Positions 34,268 through 42,546 of a stretch of DNA of 64,000 bases are shown here, piece by piece (within the stretch, counting starts at the first letter, position 1; the number at the start of each line of letters is the position of its first letter). Source of the DNA: Stieleria maiorica (GTDB lineage Bacteria; Planctomycetota; Planctomycetia; Pirellulales; Pirellulaceae); NCBI RefSeq assembly GCF_008035925.1, contig NZ_CP036264.1, positions 3,718,402 through 3,782,401 of the forward strand, written 5' to 3'. The notes under the pieces were generated by a model, which saw only the letters and a list, made by a program, of their open reading frames with translations, was not told where the DNA came from and did not search any database. A program made the position numbers and the translations under genes.

Positions 34268-36646
34268 ATGACCAGTGACCAGCCGATTGACCCGCCTGCT
34301 GATGCGACATCGCATCGGGACGGCGAGACGTCGTTTGGCGAAGAGACGCTGGAATCCTCGCACCATGCCGAGGCTCCGATCCCCGACAGCTTCTTCAGCA
34401 AAACGTCCGACGCCCCACCTGCGTCCGATCCAGACGACGATCCGGTCCCCGACCGAATCGGGGACTACGATGTCATCGGAACCCTCGGCAAGGGTGGCAT
34501 GGGGATTGTTTATCTGGCGCGTCAAAAAGCGGCCAATCGAACTGTCGCGCTGAAGGTGATTCGCCCCGAGCACCTGGCCGGCATGACCGCCGAACAACGT
34601 GAGCGGGCGTTGACCCGGTTTCGCACCGAAGCCCAAGCGGCGGCACGGCTGGACCATGAGAACATGGTGACGCTGTATGACGTCGGTGAATCCAATGGTC
34701 AACAATTTCTCTCGATGCGGTACGTCCAAGGCCGCTCGTTGGCGGAGATCCTGCGTTTCGGACCGATCGACAATCGTCCTGCGGCGACCTACATCCGCCA
34801 GGTTTGTCGGGCGTTGGACGAAGCCCATCGGCAAGGCATCTTGCATCGCGACTTGAAGCCGCAGAACATCCTGATTGATGCCAAGACAGATCGCGCCTTG
34901 GTGACGGACTTCGGACTGGCCAAACTGACCGAACAGGAGGACGGGCTGACACGCGACGGCGATGTGATGGGCACGCCCCAGTACATGTCGCCCGAACAGG
35001 CCCGTGATTCGGCCGGCGTGACGGTCCGGTCGGATGTCTACGCGATCGGCGCGACGCTCTATCATATGCTCACCGCTCGGCCCGTCTTCCAGGCCGCGAC
35101 CGTTTGGGAAACGCTTCGCCAAGTGATGGATCGTCAACCGGTTTCACCGCGTCAGTTGAATCCCGCGATCGACTTGGACCTTGATACGATCTGTCTGAAG
35201 TGTCTGGAGAAGGATCCCACCGGCCGCTACAAGAGTGCCGGGGACGTTGCGGACGAACTGGATCGTTACCTTTCCGGCGTTCCGATTCTGGCACGTCCGA
35301 TCAGCACCTTGGGACGCTTGCGGCGTTGGAGTCGACGCAATCGATTGATCGCCGCCAGCGCCGCGACGGCATTGGGGTGTCTCGTGTTCGCGTTCATTGC
35401 CGTCAGTGTATCACTGGTGCAAACCCGTTCGGCGTTCGAGCGTTCGGAGCTGAGTTTCAAACAAGCGCTCGACGCCGTCAACGATTTCTTCACCACCGTC
35501 AGCGAAGAAACCCTGCTCGATCAACCGGGATTAAAACCCCTGCGGCACGACCTGATGCGTCAAGCCCTGCAGTATTACGACCGTTTTCTGGTCCAGCGGG
35601 CAAATGATCCCACGATCGCCGACCTGATGGGCGTCACGCATTACCGCGTCGGCTTGATCACCGCCGAAATCGAATCCCACGAAGCCGCACTGGACCATTT
35701 TGACCGGGCGATCGAAATCCAGCGTCGCGGCCTGGAGGATCGTCCGCAATCGCAAGTCGGTTTGCGGGAACTCGCCAATTCATACAACGCCCGTGGCGAC
35801 AGCCTGTATCACCTCGGTCGCTGGGAATCGTCGCTGAATTCCTTTCGCCAGTCGAAACGGCTGAGGCAACAACTCGTCGAGCTTCAAAGCGACAGCATCG
35901 AGTATCGGCGGCTGCTGGCCAACGCCGACATGAATCTTGGCATCGTGTTCAAACGCTGCGGAAACCTCCCGGCGGCGTTCGATGCGTTGGGAGCGGCGAC
36001 AGAGCTTCGTGAACAACTGTCGCAGGAACACCCTGATCATCCCAGCGTGCTGCGTGATGTCGCCAAAGGCTATTACGCCCTTGGCGGTGTCTACGCCCAG
36101 CAGGGGATGATGGATTCGGCTCGAACCTACTACGATCGCGCCATCGATTCATTTTCACAGCTGGTGCAGATGCCAGGGGCCATTGACGATCACTACCTGC
36201 TAAGCGGCAGCCATTTCGCGCGGGCCGGGCTGCTGGAAGAGCCCGCCGGCGCGATCGAAGGCTTCCGTCGTGCGATGCGCGAAATGGCTCCCGTTGCGGC
36301 CATCAATCCGAATGTCGACAAGTACCAAATGATGCTGATCAACTGCGGGTTCGAGATCGCCTTCCGCTACGAGCAGCTGGGGCAGATCGATGACGCCGCG
36401 TCGACGCTGCGGTCGGCAAGCCGCACCGCGATCGCGCTGGCCCGGCGGGATGACCGTTCCGCGCAGGAAGTCGCACGCATCCTGCTGGAACTTGCGCGTT
36501 TGGAATCATCGGGTCAGGGGGAAACGGCGATGTGGATTCACTATCAACGGCTGGCCACCGATGCGCTTGAAGAATTGCCGCAATCGCCGACCCTGACGCA
36601 GCTCGTTCAGGAAATCGATTCCCGCGTCGAGTCGCTGTCAAATTAG
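34268..36646 (+). CDS. membrane Ser/Thr protein kinase with TPR repeats
   Basis: 792 residues. A disordered acidic N-terminus (1-60) precedes a Hanks kinase domain at about 65-338: glycine loop LGKGGMGIVYLAR, K96 in VALK, HRDLKPQN with D195, DFG at 214 and GTPQYMSPEQ. All catalytic residues are present. A single membrane helix lies at about 360-384. The C-terminal 400 residues are made of TPR-like helix pairs (HYRVGLITAEIESHEAALDH, YYALGGVYAQQGMMDSARTY). Kinases of this design are expanded in planctomycetes and are often encoded near ECF-like sigma factors, as here. Substrates could be the outer-membrane-like protein or sigma factor encoded next; that is inference. Confidence 0.92.
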   Translation: MTSDQPIDPPADATSHRDGETSFGEETLESSHHAEAPIPDSFFSKTSDAPPASDPDDDPVPDRIGDYDVIGTLGKGGMGIVYLARQKAANRTVALKVIRPEHLAGMTAEQRERALTRFRTEAQAAARLDHENMVTLYDVGESNGQQFLSMRYVQGRSLAEILRFGPIDNRPAATYIRQVCRALDEAHRQGILHRDLKPQNILIDAKTDRALVTDFGLAKLTEQEDGLTRDGDVMGTPQYMSPEQARDSAGVTVRSDVYAIGATLYHMLTARPVFQAATVWETLRQVMDRQPVSPRQLNPAIDLDLDTICLKCLEKDPTGRYKSAGDVADELDRYLSGVPILARPISTLGRLRRWSRRNRLIAASAATALGCLVFAFIAVSVSLVQTRSAFERSELSFKQALDAVNDFFTTVSEETLLDQPGLKPLRHDLMRQALQYYDRFLVQRANDPTIADLMGVTHYRVGLITAEIESHEAALDHFDRAIEIQRRGLEDRPQSQVGLRELANSYNARGDSLYHLGRWESSLNSFRQSKRLRQQLVELQSDSIEYRRLLANADMNLGIVFKRCGNLPAAFDALGAATELREQLSQEHPDHPSVLRDVAKGYYALGGVYAQQGMMDSARTYYDRAIDSFSQLVQMPGAIDDHYLLSGSHFARAGLLEEPAGAIEGFRRAMREMAPVAAINPNVDKYQMMLINCGFEIAFRYEQLGQIDDAASTLRSASRTAIALARRDDRSAQEVARILLELARLESSGQGETAMWIHYQRLATDALEELPQSPTLTQLVQEIDSRVESLSN

Positions 36647-36794
36647 TCGGGTCACGCCCCCTGTGTCGATGATGACCGTCGATGTGGGTGTCGCTGCGTG
36701 GTCCGGAAGAGATTCTTGACATTTCGAAGCGAATCACTTCAGTGGCTCCGATACCCTTCTTGTGAGGACCAAACTCCAACGGAAGGGATTTGCC

Positions 36795-38165
36795 ATGAAC
36801 GGATTGCAGGCCAGATTCGCGTTCGCCACGCTCTTCCTTTGCCTGAGCGTCGAGACATCGATCAGGGCACAACAACCCGACGAACCGGCGTCGTCACCGG
36901 CTCCGATCACCAGTGCCGACCGAAGCGATCAAGCGGTGCCACCGGTTCCCGCCACGCCGTCGCCCCAGTCCCCCATCCCGTCGCCATCCGATGGTGAACA
37001 GCCACCGGCGACACCGTCGCAGTCGGTTGCACCAGCGCCAGTCCCCTCGCTTGCGCCCCCATCCCCATCGCCGTTTGCTTCGTTTGCACCGACGACACAG
37101 CCCACCAGCATGCTCGATTCGTTGCTCGGCCAATCGCGTGCCCGCTCACGAGGTCCGATGAACCGTTTCGCACGGACACCCGAATTCTTCGGTGACATCC
37201 TGGTCGGCGGAGACTCGGTCGTGGACACCGGTCTGGCTATCGTGCGAAACGATCTTCCGTTGGCAGCGTCCAGCCGTCGCGCCAAGATCGCCGATCACAA
37301 CAAGGCCTATCCGGTCGACCGTGCGTTCATCAACTACCACCACTTTTCGGCCGCCCAAAACCAACGGCGATCCGGCGTCTTGGACGAAAACGCCGTGGAT
37401 CGATTCACCGTCGGGTTCGAAAAAACCTACGATCAGGGCCGCGCGTCGGTGGAATTCCGTTTGCCGTTCGCGGAACGATTCACCATCGACGATCCGGATT
37501 ATCGTTTGGTCGGGGGAAACGTCGGTAACCTGGCGATCATCTTCAAGCGGCTGATCCACCAAACCCAGACCCGCGCGATCGCGGCGGGCATCGGGTTTGA
37601 CACTCCTACCGGATCTGATGTGCGGGGCGAACTACCGCTTCAGGGCGTCGAATTTGAAGTCGACAACGATTCGATTCACCTGCTGCCGTACATCGGGGTC
37701 GTGGGTGCCCCCGGTGACCTGTTCTATCACATGTCGTTTCAACTGGACATTCCGATCAACGGCAACACCATCGAAACAGACACCGGCGGATTGATCGAGC
37801 GGGGCGTGCTGGACGAGACGTCGTTTTTCTATTTTGACATCTCGGCAGGGTACTGGTTTTTTCGTGAATCTTGTCGATGTCCCGGAAGGGGGCGTCTGGG
37901 ACTGGGCCGGCTGACAGGGCTGGCAGGTGTTGTCGAGTATCACCTCAACAGCACGCTCGGCGACGGAGATTTCGTCACGCTGGGAACCGGCTTTGCATCC
38001 TTCGGGACGCCGCAAGATCTGGGAATCTCAAACCTGACCATCGGATTGCATGCCGAATTGGATTACCATACCAAGTTGCGTGTCGGCGGCGCATTTCCGC
38101 TGTCCGAAGAACCCGAACGATTCTTCGACGGCGAATTCATGCTGTCGTTGATTCGTCACTTTTGA
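36795..38165 (+). CDS. exported proline-rich protein with outer-membrane beta-barrel-like domain
   Basis: 456 residues from MNGLQARFAFATLF; GGAAGGGA six bases upstream fixes the start. Residues 1-25 are a signal peptide ending AQQ. Residues 26-110 are Pro/Ser/Ala-rich and probably span the periplasm or are glycosylated. The remaining 340 residues consist of alternating hydrophobic/polar strands with many aromatic ends (VDRFTVGFEKTYDQGRASVE, FYFDISAGYWFF) and finish MLSLIRHF with a C-terminal aromatic, as in outer-membrane barrels. No family name can be given. It follows the kinase by 148 bases and precedes a sigma factor by 43 bases. Confidence 0.6.
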   Translation: MNGLQARFAFATLFLCLSVETSIRAQQPDEPASSPAPITSADRSDQAVPPVPATPSPQSPIPSPSDGEQPPATPSQSVAPAPVPSLAPPSPSPFASFAPTTQPTSMLDSLLGQSRARSRGPMNRFARTPEFFGDILVGGDSVVDTGLAIVRNDLPLAASSRRAKIADHNKAYPVDRAFINYHHFSAAQNQRRSGVLDENAVDRFTVGFEKTYDQGRASVEFRLPFAERFTIDDPDYRLVGGNVGNLAIIFKRLIHQTQTRAIAAGIGFDTPTGSDVRGELPLQGVEFEVDNDSIHLLPYIGVVGAPGDLFYHMSFQLDIPINGNTIETDTGGLIERGVLDETSFFYFDISAGYWFFRESCRCPGRGRLGLGRLTGLAGVVEYHLNSTLGDGDFVTLGTGFASFGTPQDLGISNLTIGLHAELDYHTKLRVGGAFPLSEEPERFFDGEFMLSLIRHF

Positions 38166-38208
38166 CACCCCGGCGACGATCCGTACCACTCACATCGGCA
38201 AGTGCCCG

Positions 38209-38952
38209 ATGGCCGATGATTCATTCCGAGACCAGAACTTCTTTCCGACCACCAATTGGTCGATCGTACGTCATGCCGGCGATCGAGACGATGTCGAACA
38301 ATCCGCGGCACTTCAAGAACTGCTCACGCGCTACTGGTCCGCGCTGAAGGTCCATCTCGTCAAATCCCGTCAGGTCCAATCCAGTGACGCCGATGACCTG
38401 GTCCAGGGATTCATCGAATACAAGATTCTCGAACGCGACTTGCTGGCGGTCGCCGAGCCGTCGCGTGGACGTTTCCGAAGCCTATTGATCCACTCGTTGG
38501 ACAACTACGCCAAGAACGAACTGGCAAAGCGTCGGGCCAAAAAACGTGCCGCCGATTACGCGTTTCCAATCCCCGACCACGAAATCGGCGTCGGTTCGTC
38601 GGCGGCGGCTGGTATCGGCAACGCGTTTGACGTTCAATGGGCACGATCCGTCCTGTGGGAAGCCGCCGATCGCATGAAGCAAGATTGTCGCCTCAGCAGT
38701 CGGGACACGTTGTGGCAGGTCTTCTACGGTCGAGTCCTCGCGCCGATCTACGAGAACGCCCCGCCGATCAGCTACCAAGCGATCGTCGACCAATTCGAGT
38801 TTCGTTCACCAACACAGGCCTCGAATACGTTGATGACCGCAAAGCGAATGTTCGCGCGATCGCTGCGTTTGGTGATCAGCCAATATGTTCACAATGACCA
38901 GGAGATCGAACAGGAATTAGTGGACCTTCAGGAAATCCTGTCGCGAGCGTGA
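38209..38952 (+). CDS. planctomycete ECF-like RNA polymerase sigma factor
   Basis: 247 residues. The N-terminus FFPTTNWSIVRHAGDRDDVE is the hallmark of a sigma family found next to planctomycete kinases. A sigma-2-like region follows (about 30-110): LLTRYWSALKVHLVKSRQVQ, then the QSSDADDLVQGFIEYKIL helix for -10 recognition and core binding. A sigma-4-like helix-turn-helix is at about 185-230 (ISYQAIVDQFEFRSPTQASN). It should direct RNA polymerase to an unknown set of promoters. No anti-sigma gene with a ZAS motif is adjacent; the membrane kinase two genes upstream is a plausible controller. Its stop overlaps the open frame of the next gene but not that gene's best start. Confidence 0.85.
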   Translation: MADDSFRDQNFFPTTNWSIVRHAGDRDDVEQSAALQELLTRYWSALKVHLVKSRQVQSSDADDLVQGFIEYKILERDLLAVAEPSRGRFRSLLIHSLDNYAKNELAKRRAKKRAADYAFPIPDHEIGVGSSAAAGIGNAFDVQWARSVLWEAADRMKQDCRLSSRDTLWQVFYGRVLAPIYENAPPISYQAIVDQFEFRSPTQASNTLMTAKRMFARSLRLVISQYVHNDQEIEQELVDLQEILSRA

Positions 38953-39023
38953 TCAGGCCTTACGCCTCACGGACTCGCCACTCCTCTCTCGTCACGCCGT
39001 CCAACTGCACTATGGGAACGCTG

Positions 39024-39485
39024 ATGGAACCCAACCCGAAAACGCTCTCGCAGCTTTTTCAGCTCGATCACGAGGGCGAATTGTGGCGACCAGACGAATA
39101 CCGTTCGATCTTTCAGCACCAGTTGCACGTTGACGTCTCCGAGTTAGCGAGCTCCGAACATTCAACGGATCCGGCTGAGACGAATTCGACGCCGATCTCG
39201 ATCGACACGTTGCTGATGTCGCAGCGGCCTTCACCACAGGATCTGGTTGCCGTCAAACAGTTTGCAAAATCGAGTGGGGCGGCCCCCGATGGTCCGCTAC
39301 CCAAACCTGTCGCGGCGGTGCTCTACCTGCTCGCGATCGCCAAAGCACTTCAGGCAACCGAGACGCGGATTACGGAATTGGATGACGATTCGTTGAAGAC
39401 GAAACTGACGTGGGCCGCTGGCCAAACCTGGCTCGACGATCACTTCCGCGTGATGCTCCGCGCAACCGCACGGCGATTGGGCTGA
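39024..39485 (+). CDS. small protein of unknown function downstream of the sigma factor
   Basis: 153 residues from MEPNPKTLSQLFQLD; GGGAACG precedes this ATG, while the ATG four codons earlier and longer starts have no ribosome site. The first half is acidic and probably disordered (SSEHSTDPAETNSTPISID). The second half is helical with a hydrophobic core (VAAVLYLLAIAKALQATETR). No signal peptide, no recognised motif. The position right after the sigma factor suggests a shared role, for instance as a cytoplasmic partner. It could be a planctomycete-specific family. Confidence 0.55.
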   Translation: MEPNPKTLSQLFQLDHEGELWRPDEYRSIFQHQLHVDVSELASSEHSTDPAETNSTPISIDTLLMSQRPSPQDLVAVKQFAKSSGAAPDGPLPKPVAAVLYLLAIAKALQATETRITELDDDSLKTKLTWAAGQTWLDDHFRVMLRATARRLG

Positions 39486-39804
39486 GTGTCCGCCCGCCGC
39501 GGTGCCCAGTTGATTCAATCGTTTTCGATGAATGAAATGGACCATGCGAGTACGAATCGCAAGTGAGTGGATCCGTCTTGTCCCATGCTCGCGCTGCGGA
39601 CTAGCTGGACAGCGCCACTTTGACGTAGCTACGCTCGCCAGAGCGTGGAAAACTTTAACGTAGCTACGCTCGATGCGAGCGTAGAAAACCCCGGAGATCC
39701 ACCTTCTGGCGAAGGTAGCTACGTTTGGCCGGCGATTCACGATGGTTCTTGTGCAAAGTGGCACTGACCAGCGAGTCAATCAGCAGGCCGTGGGCGAACT
39801 CCCG
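39486..39804. other. intergenic region between convergent unknown gene and sulfatase
   Basis: About 320 bases between two convergent genes. It mostly consists of the second MITE-like copy at 39601-39775. The 115 bases before it and the 29 bases after it hold nothing recognisable. As no promoter is required here, an element insertion would be tolerated. Confidence 0.6.
39601..39775. mobile_element. MITE-like repeat with terminal inverted repeats, copy 2
   Basis: It starts ctagctggacagcgccactt and ends aagtggcactgaccagcgag, which are imperfect inverse complements and match the termini of copy 1 at 13533. It differs by a 35-base internal insertion that includes a small palindrome, gctacgctcgatgcgagcgtag. 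The shared core gaccggcgatttacgatg (copy 1) / ggccggcgattcacgatg (copy 2) confirms homology beyond the ends. No coding capacity. Confidence 0.75.
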
Positions 39805-41532
39805 CTACTCTGCGTCGATCACGGCATGGGCCGTTCGGTCGCCGACGACGAAGTATCCCAGCGGGTGCTCGTTCGTGTCGGTGATCAACCACACCGCGCC
39901 GGGGCGTGTTTGCAGCGGCTTTCGCCAGCCGGACTCCAGCGTCCCGAAGGACTTGGGGGTTCCCCGGCGATCCATCCAAAACACTTTCACCGGCTGGTCG
40001 CGACGGTTGGTAAACACGACATCGAATCGATTGCCGTCTGGCTTTGACGGCGGTGCGCCGGACTCCGTTGCGGCGTGCCACGCCAACTTCTGCAGCGCCT
40101 CGTCACTCGGCGCGACATACTCGGCGAACTCCGCGGGAGCCGACGCACGCATCCGGGCGATCCGTGCCGCATGCTCGGGCTCGGACGCCAAGTTGTTCCA
40201 CTCGTAGCGATCGTTTCGGGTATCGTACAGTTCGTGATCCCCGTTGTCATATTGAATGAAACGCCATCGTCGCTCGCTCAGTCCATAGTTCCCCGGTCGA
40301 TTCAAATAGGTGATCGAGACGTGTGGCCACTCGGCCGCGGGATTTTCCAACAGCGGTAGCAATGACGGACCATGGTTGGACTCTTTCGGCGGCAGTCCGG
40401 CCAACTCGGTCAGCGTCGGATACAGGGACAGCAAGTTGACCGGGGCGTCACAGATCGTGTTCGGGGGAGTCCCTGCCGTCAGGCCCGTCGTCCCCGGAGG
40501 AACCCGGATCATCAGCGGGACACGCGTGCAGGCGCGCCACGCAGTGTACTTTTGCCAATGCTGTTTTTCACCCAAATGCCAACCGTGGTCACTCCATAAA
40601 ACGACAATCGTGTTGTCCCTGTTCGGTCCGCGTTCGAGCGCATCGATCACGCGGCCGACCATCGCATCGGCGAAGGCGATCGAAGTGAGGTACCCCTGAA
40701 CGCCCTGCTTCCATTGACCGTGTTTCAGAATATGCCCGAAGTATCGATTCGGTCCGCGTCGCTTTCCCTCCGGGGGCAAATCATCCAAGTCGTCTTCCCG
40801 GTAACCCGGCGGCAATTGAATGTCATCGAGCGGAAATTGATCAAAGTATTTCTTGGGGACGAACCACGGCTCGTGAGGACGATAGATGCCGCAGGCCAGA
40901 AAGAACGGTTTGTCGTGCTGTTTGCCCAGTTGCTCGCCAACCCACTTTGATACCAAATAGTCTCCACCAAATTCCTCGTCCGTCACATCCAACGGCCCCC
41001 AATCCGTTTCGCGGTACTGCCAGGGACCACCGACCGGCAGACTGACGGGCCGCTTTTCCGGATACAGCGTACGCGGAAACGGATCTTCGGTTTCCTTGGG
41101 CGGGTAATACTGATCCCAGGATTGTTGATCGATGAAGTAGTGCAGTAACTTGCCCGATCCGGCGGACCAATAACCATGCCGCGAGAAGTACTTCGGCAGC
41201 AGTTCGGCATCGGGCAACAACTCGCGCATCTTTTGGCGATTGTCGTAAAGCCCGGAAACATGCGGCGAAATCCCCGTCATGATCGCGGTCCGCGACGGAT
41301 TACATGCCGGCGCGGGACAATGCGAGTTGGTAAACAACATGCTGACTTCGGCCAGCCGATCTAAATTCGGAGTCGCCGCTTGGGGATGCCCGCCCATGCA
41401 TCCGATCCAATCATTCAAATCGTCGACGGCGATGAACAAAACGTTGGGTGGGGCTGCCCGGACAGGGACCGGTACCCCGAGGCTCAAAACGGCAACCAGA
41501 CAGAGGGTAGAAATCAGCGAGCGATGCAGCAT
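39805..41532 (-). CDS. secreted sulfatase with C-terminal VHL-beta-like domain
   Basis: 575 residues, with a signal peptide ending VRAA (about 27). The sulfatase core has metal aspartates D37-D38 (AVDDLND) and active-site motif C77-N-P-S-R81-TAIMTG, whose cysteine would be converted to formylglycine. The iduronate-sulfatase-like features SGKLLHYF, CGIYRPHEPW and LWSDHGWHLGEKQHW place it near S1_7. After the core, about 503-560, comes FTNRRDQPVKVFWMDRRG and then FGTLESGWRKPLQT RPGAVWLITD. The order 'W-x-D-x-x-G ... L-x-x-G ... T ... W-x-x-x-D' is that of the von Hippel-Lindau beta domain. It removes sulfate esters from polysaccharides outside the cytoplasm; the extra domain may mediate binding. 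No formylglycine-generating enzyme gene is here. Confidence 0.88.
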   Translation of the reverse strand: MLHRSLISTLCLVAVLSLGVPVPVRAAPPNVLFIAVDDLNDWIGCMGGHPQAATPNLDRLAEVSMLFTNSHCPAPACNPSRTAIMTGISPHVSGLYDNRQKMRELLPDAELLPKYFSRHGYWSAGSGKLLHYFIDQQSWDQYYPPKETEDPFPRTLYPEKRPVSLPVGGPWQYRETDWGPLDVTDEEFGGDYLVSKWVGEQLGKQHDKPFFLACGIYRPHEPWFVPKKYFDQFPLDDIQLPPGYREDDLDDLPPEGKRRGPNRYFGHILKHGQWKQGVQGYLTSIAFADAMVGRVIDALERGPNRDNTIVVLWSDHGWHLGEKQHWQKYTAWRACTRVPLMIRVPPGTTGLTAGTPPNTICDAPVNLLSLYPTLTELAGLPPKESNHGPSLLPLLENPAAEWPHVSITYLNRPGNYGLSERRWRFIQYDNGDHELYDTRNDRYEWNNLASEPEHAARIARMRASAPAEFAEYVAPSDEALQKLAWHAATESGAPPSKPDGNRFDVVFTNRRDQPVKVFWMDRRGTPKSFGTLESGWRKPLQTRPGAVWLITDTNEHPLGYFVVGDRTAHAVIDAE

Positions 41533-41553
41533 GATTTGGTCTTTTTCAATCGG

Positions 41554-42384
41554 TCAGTGGTCATCCCACAACTGTCTTAGCAACGCCGCCATCCTGGGAT
41601 CGTGTGCTTCAAGCTCGCTGCGGTCAAACGGGTAAAAATCATTGCGTCCGAAAAACGCTTCCGAGGTCTCCGCAAAGTACTCGCGGTCGTTTGTCATCGC
41701 GTAGGCCTTCTCCGTCTTGCCGTTACCTCGCCGGACCGCGTCGTAGCGGCCGCTCCTCTTGGCGACGTCGTACCTCGCACGGATTTCCGCGTTGTCAAAC
41801 CCGAGCACTTGGTCGTGATAGGCGTGCGCGAGTTCGTGGATCACCAGCACGGGCATTCGCTCGACTTCCCGTTGAAACTGCGGGATGTTCGTGAATTCGA
41901 CACAACGATGAAGCTTGGGGTGCCGGCCTTGCCTGGCCAACCAGCCCGCCCCCGGGTGATACTCCCCGGTCGGACCGAACCCCTTGTACTTGGGTGAGAA
42001 CCAGATCGGAACGTTGATCAAACGAGACACCGCTGATTCCGGTAGCAATTGTTTGACCGTCCGCAGTTGTTCGCCCAACAATTCGAGCGCACGTTCGGTC
42101 GCTTCCGGGTGCGAATTCAAAAGTGTTTCACTAACACGGACCGGCCAGCCCTCGACGGCACGTGACGAGTATCCGAGAACGGCGGCGCGAGGATCGTCGC
42201 TGCGAATCCAATCGGCTTCCCGCTGCTGAGCTTCAAGCATCGGTGTTTCATTCGCCGCAAGCTCTACCGTGACCTGTGCCGGCGTTTCGGAAACCTTCTG
42301 CCCCCTTAGACCCTGTGGAAGGAGGCTGAAGCAGACAGTCAAACCCAGAACTCTCGACAACTGGTTGCAGCATCCGGCCTTCAT
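41554..42384 (-). CDS. secreted zinc metallopeptidase
   Basis: 276 residues from MKAGCCNQLSRVLG; 28 upstream open codons are rejected because the signal peptide (about 1-28) begins at this ATG. The zinc motif HELAHAYHDQ has H183, E184 and H187. A downstream DREYFAETSEAFFGRNDFYP supplies E235/E239 as likely third ligand, the arrangement of gluzincin-type ATLF/Mop-like peptidases. The region GFGPTGEYHPGAGWLARQGR may line the substrate groove. It is exported and could act on surface or polysaccharide-associated proteins. Located 21 bases after the next sulfatase-proximal region, between two sulfatase genes on the same strand. Confidence 0.75.
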   Translation of the reverse strand: MKAGCCNQLSRVLGLTVCFSLLPQGLRGQKVSETPAQVTVELAANETPMLEAQQREADWIRSDDPRAAVLGYSSRAVEGWPVRVSETLLNSHPEATERALELLGEQLRTVKQLLPESAVSRLINVPIWFSPKYKGFGPTGEYHPGAGWLARQGRHPKLHRCVEFTNIPQFQREVERMPVLVIHELAHAYHDQVLGFDNAEIRARYDVAKRSGRYDAVRRGNGKTEKAYAMTNDREYFAETSEAFFGRNDFYPFDRSELEAHDPRMAALLRQLWDDH

Positions 42385-42546
42385 CAAACACCCTTTCGTG
42401 TTGGTTCGTCTCGGTCCAGAACAACTGTATTCAGCAAGACCGGTTCGCGCAAGCCCCATCGCGTCCAATCGACTTCCATTTACTTGGGGGACCGAGGCCC
42501 CGAAAGCCGTTGGCGACCTTCGAAATCACGGTGATGAGACCAAGAA

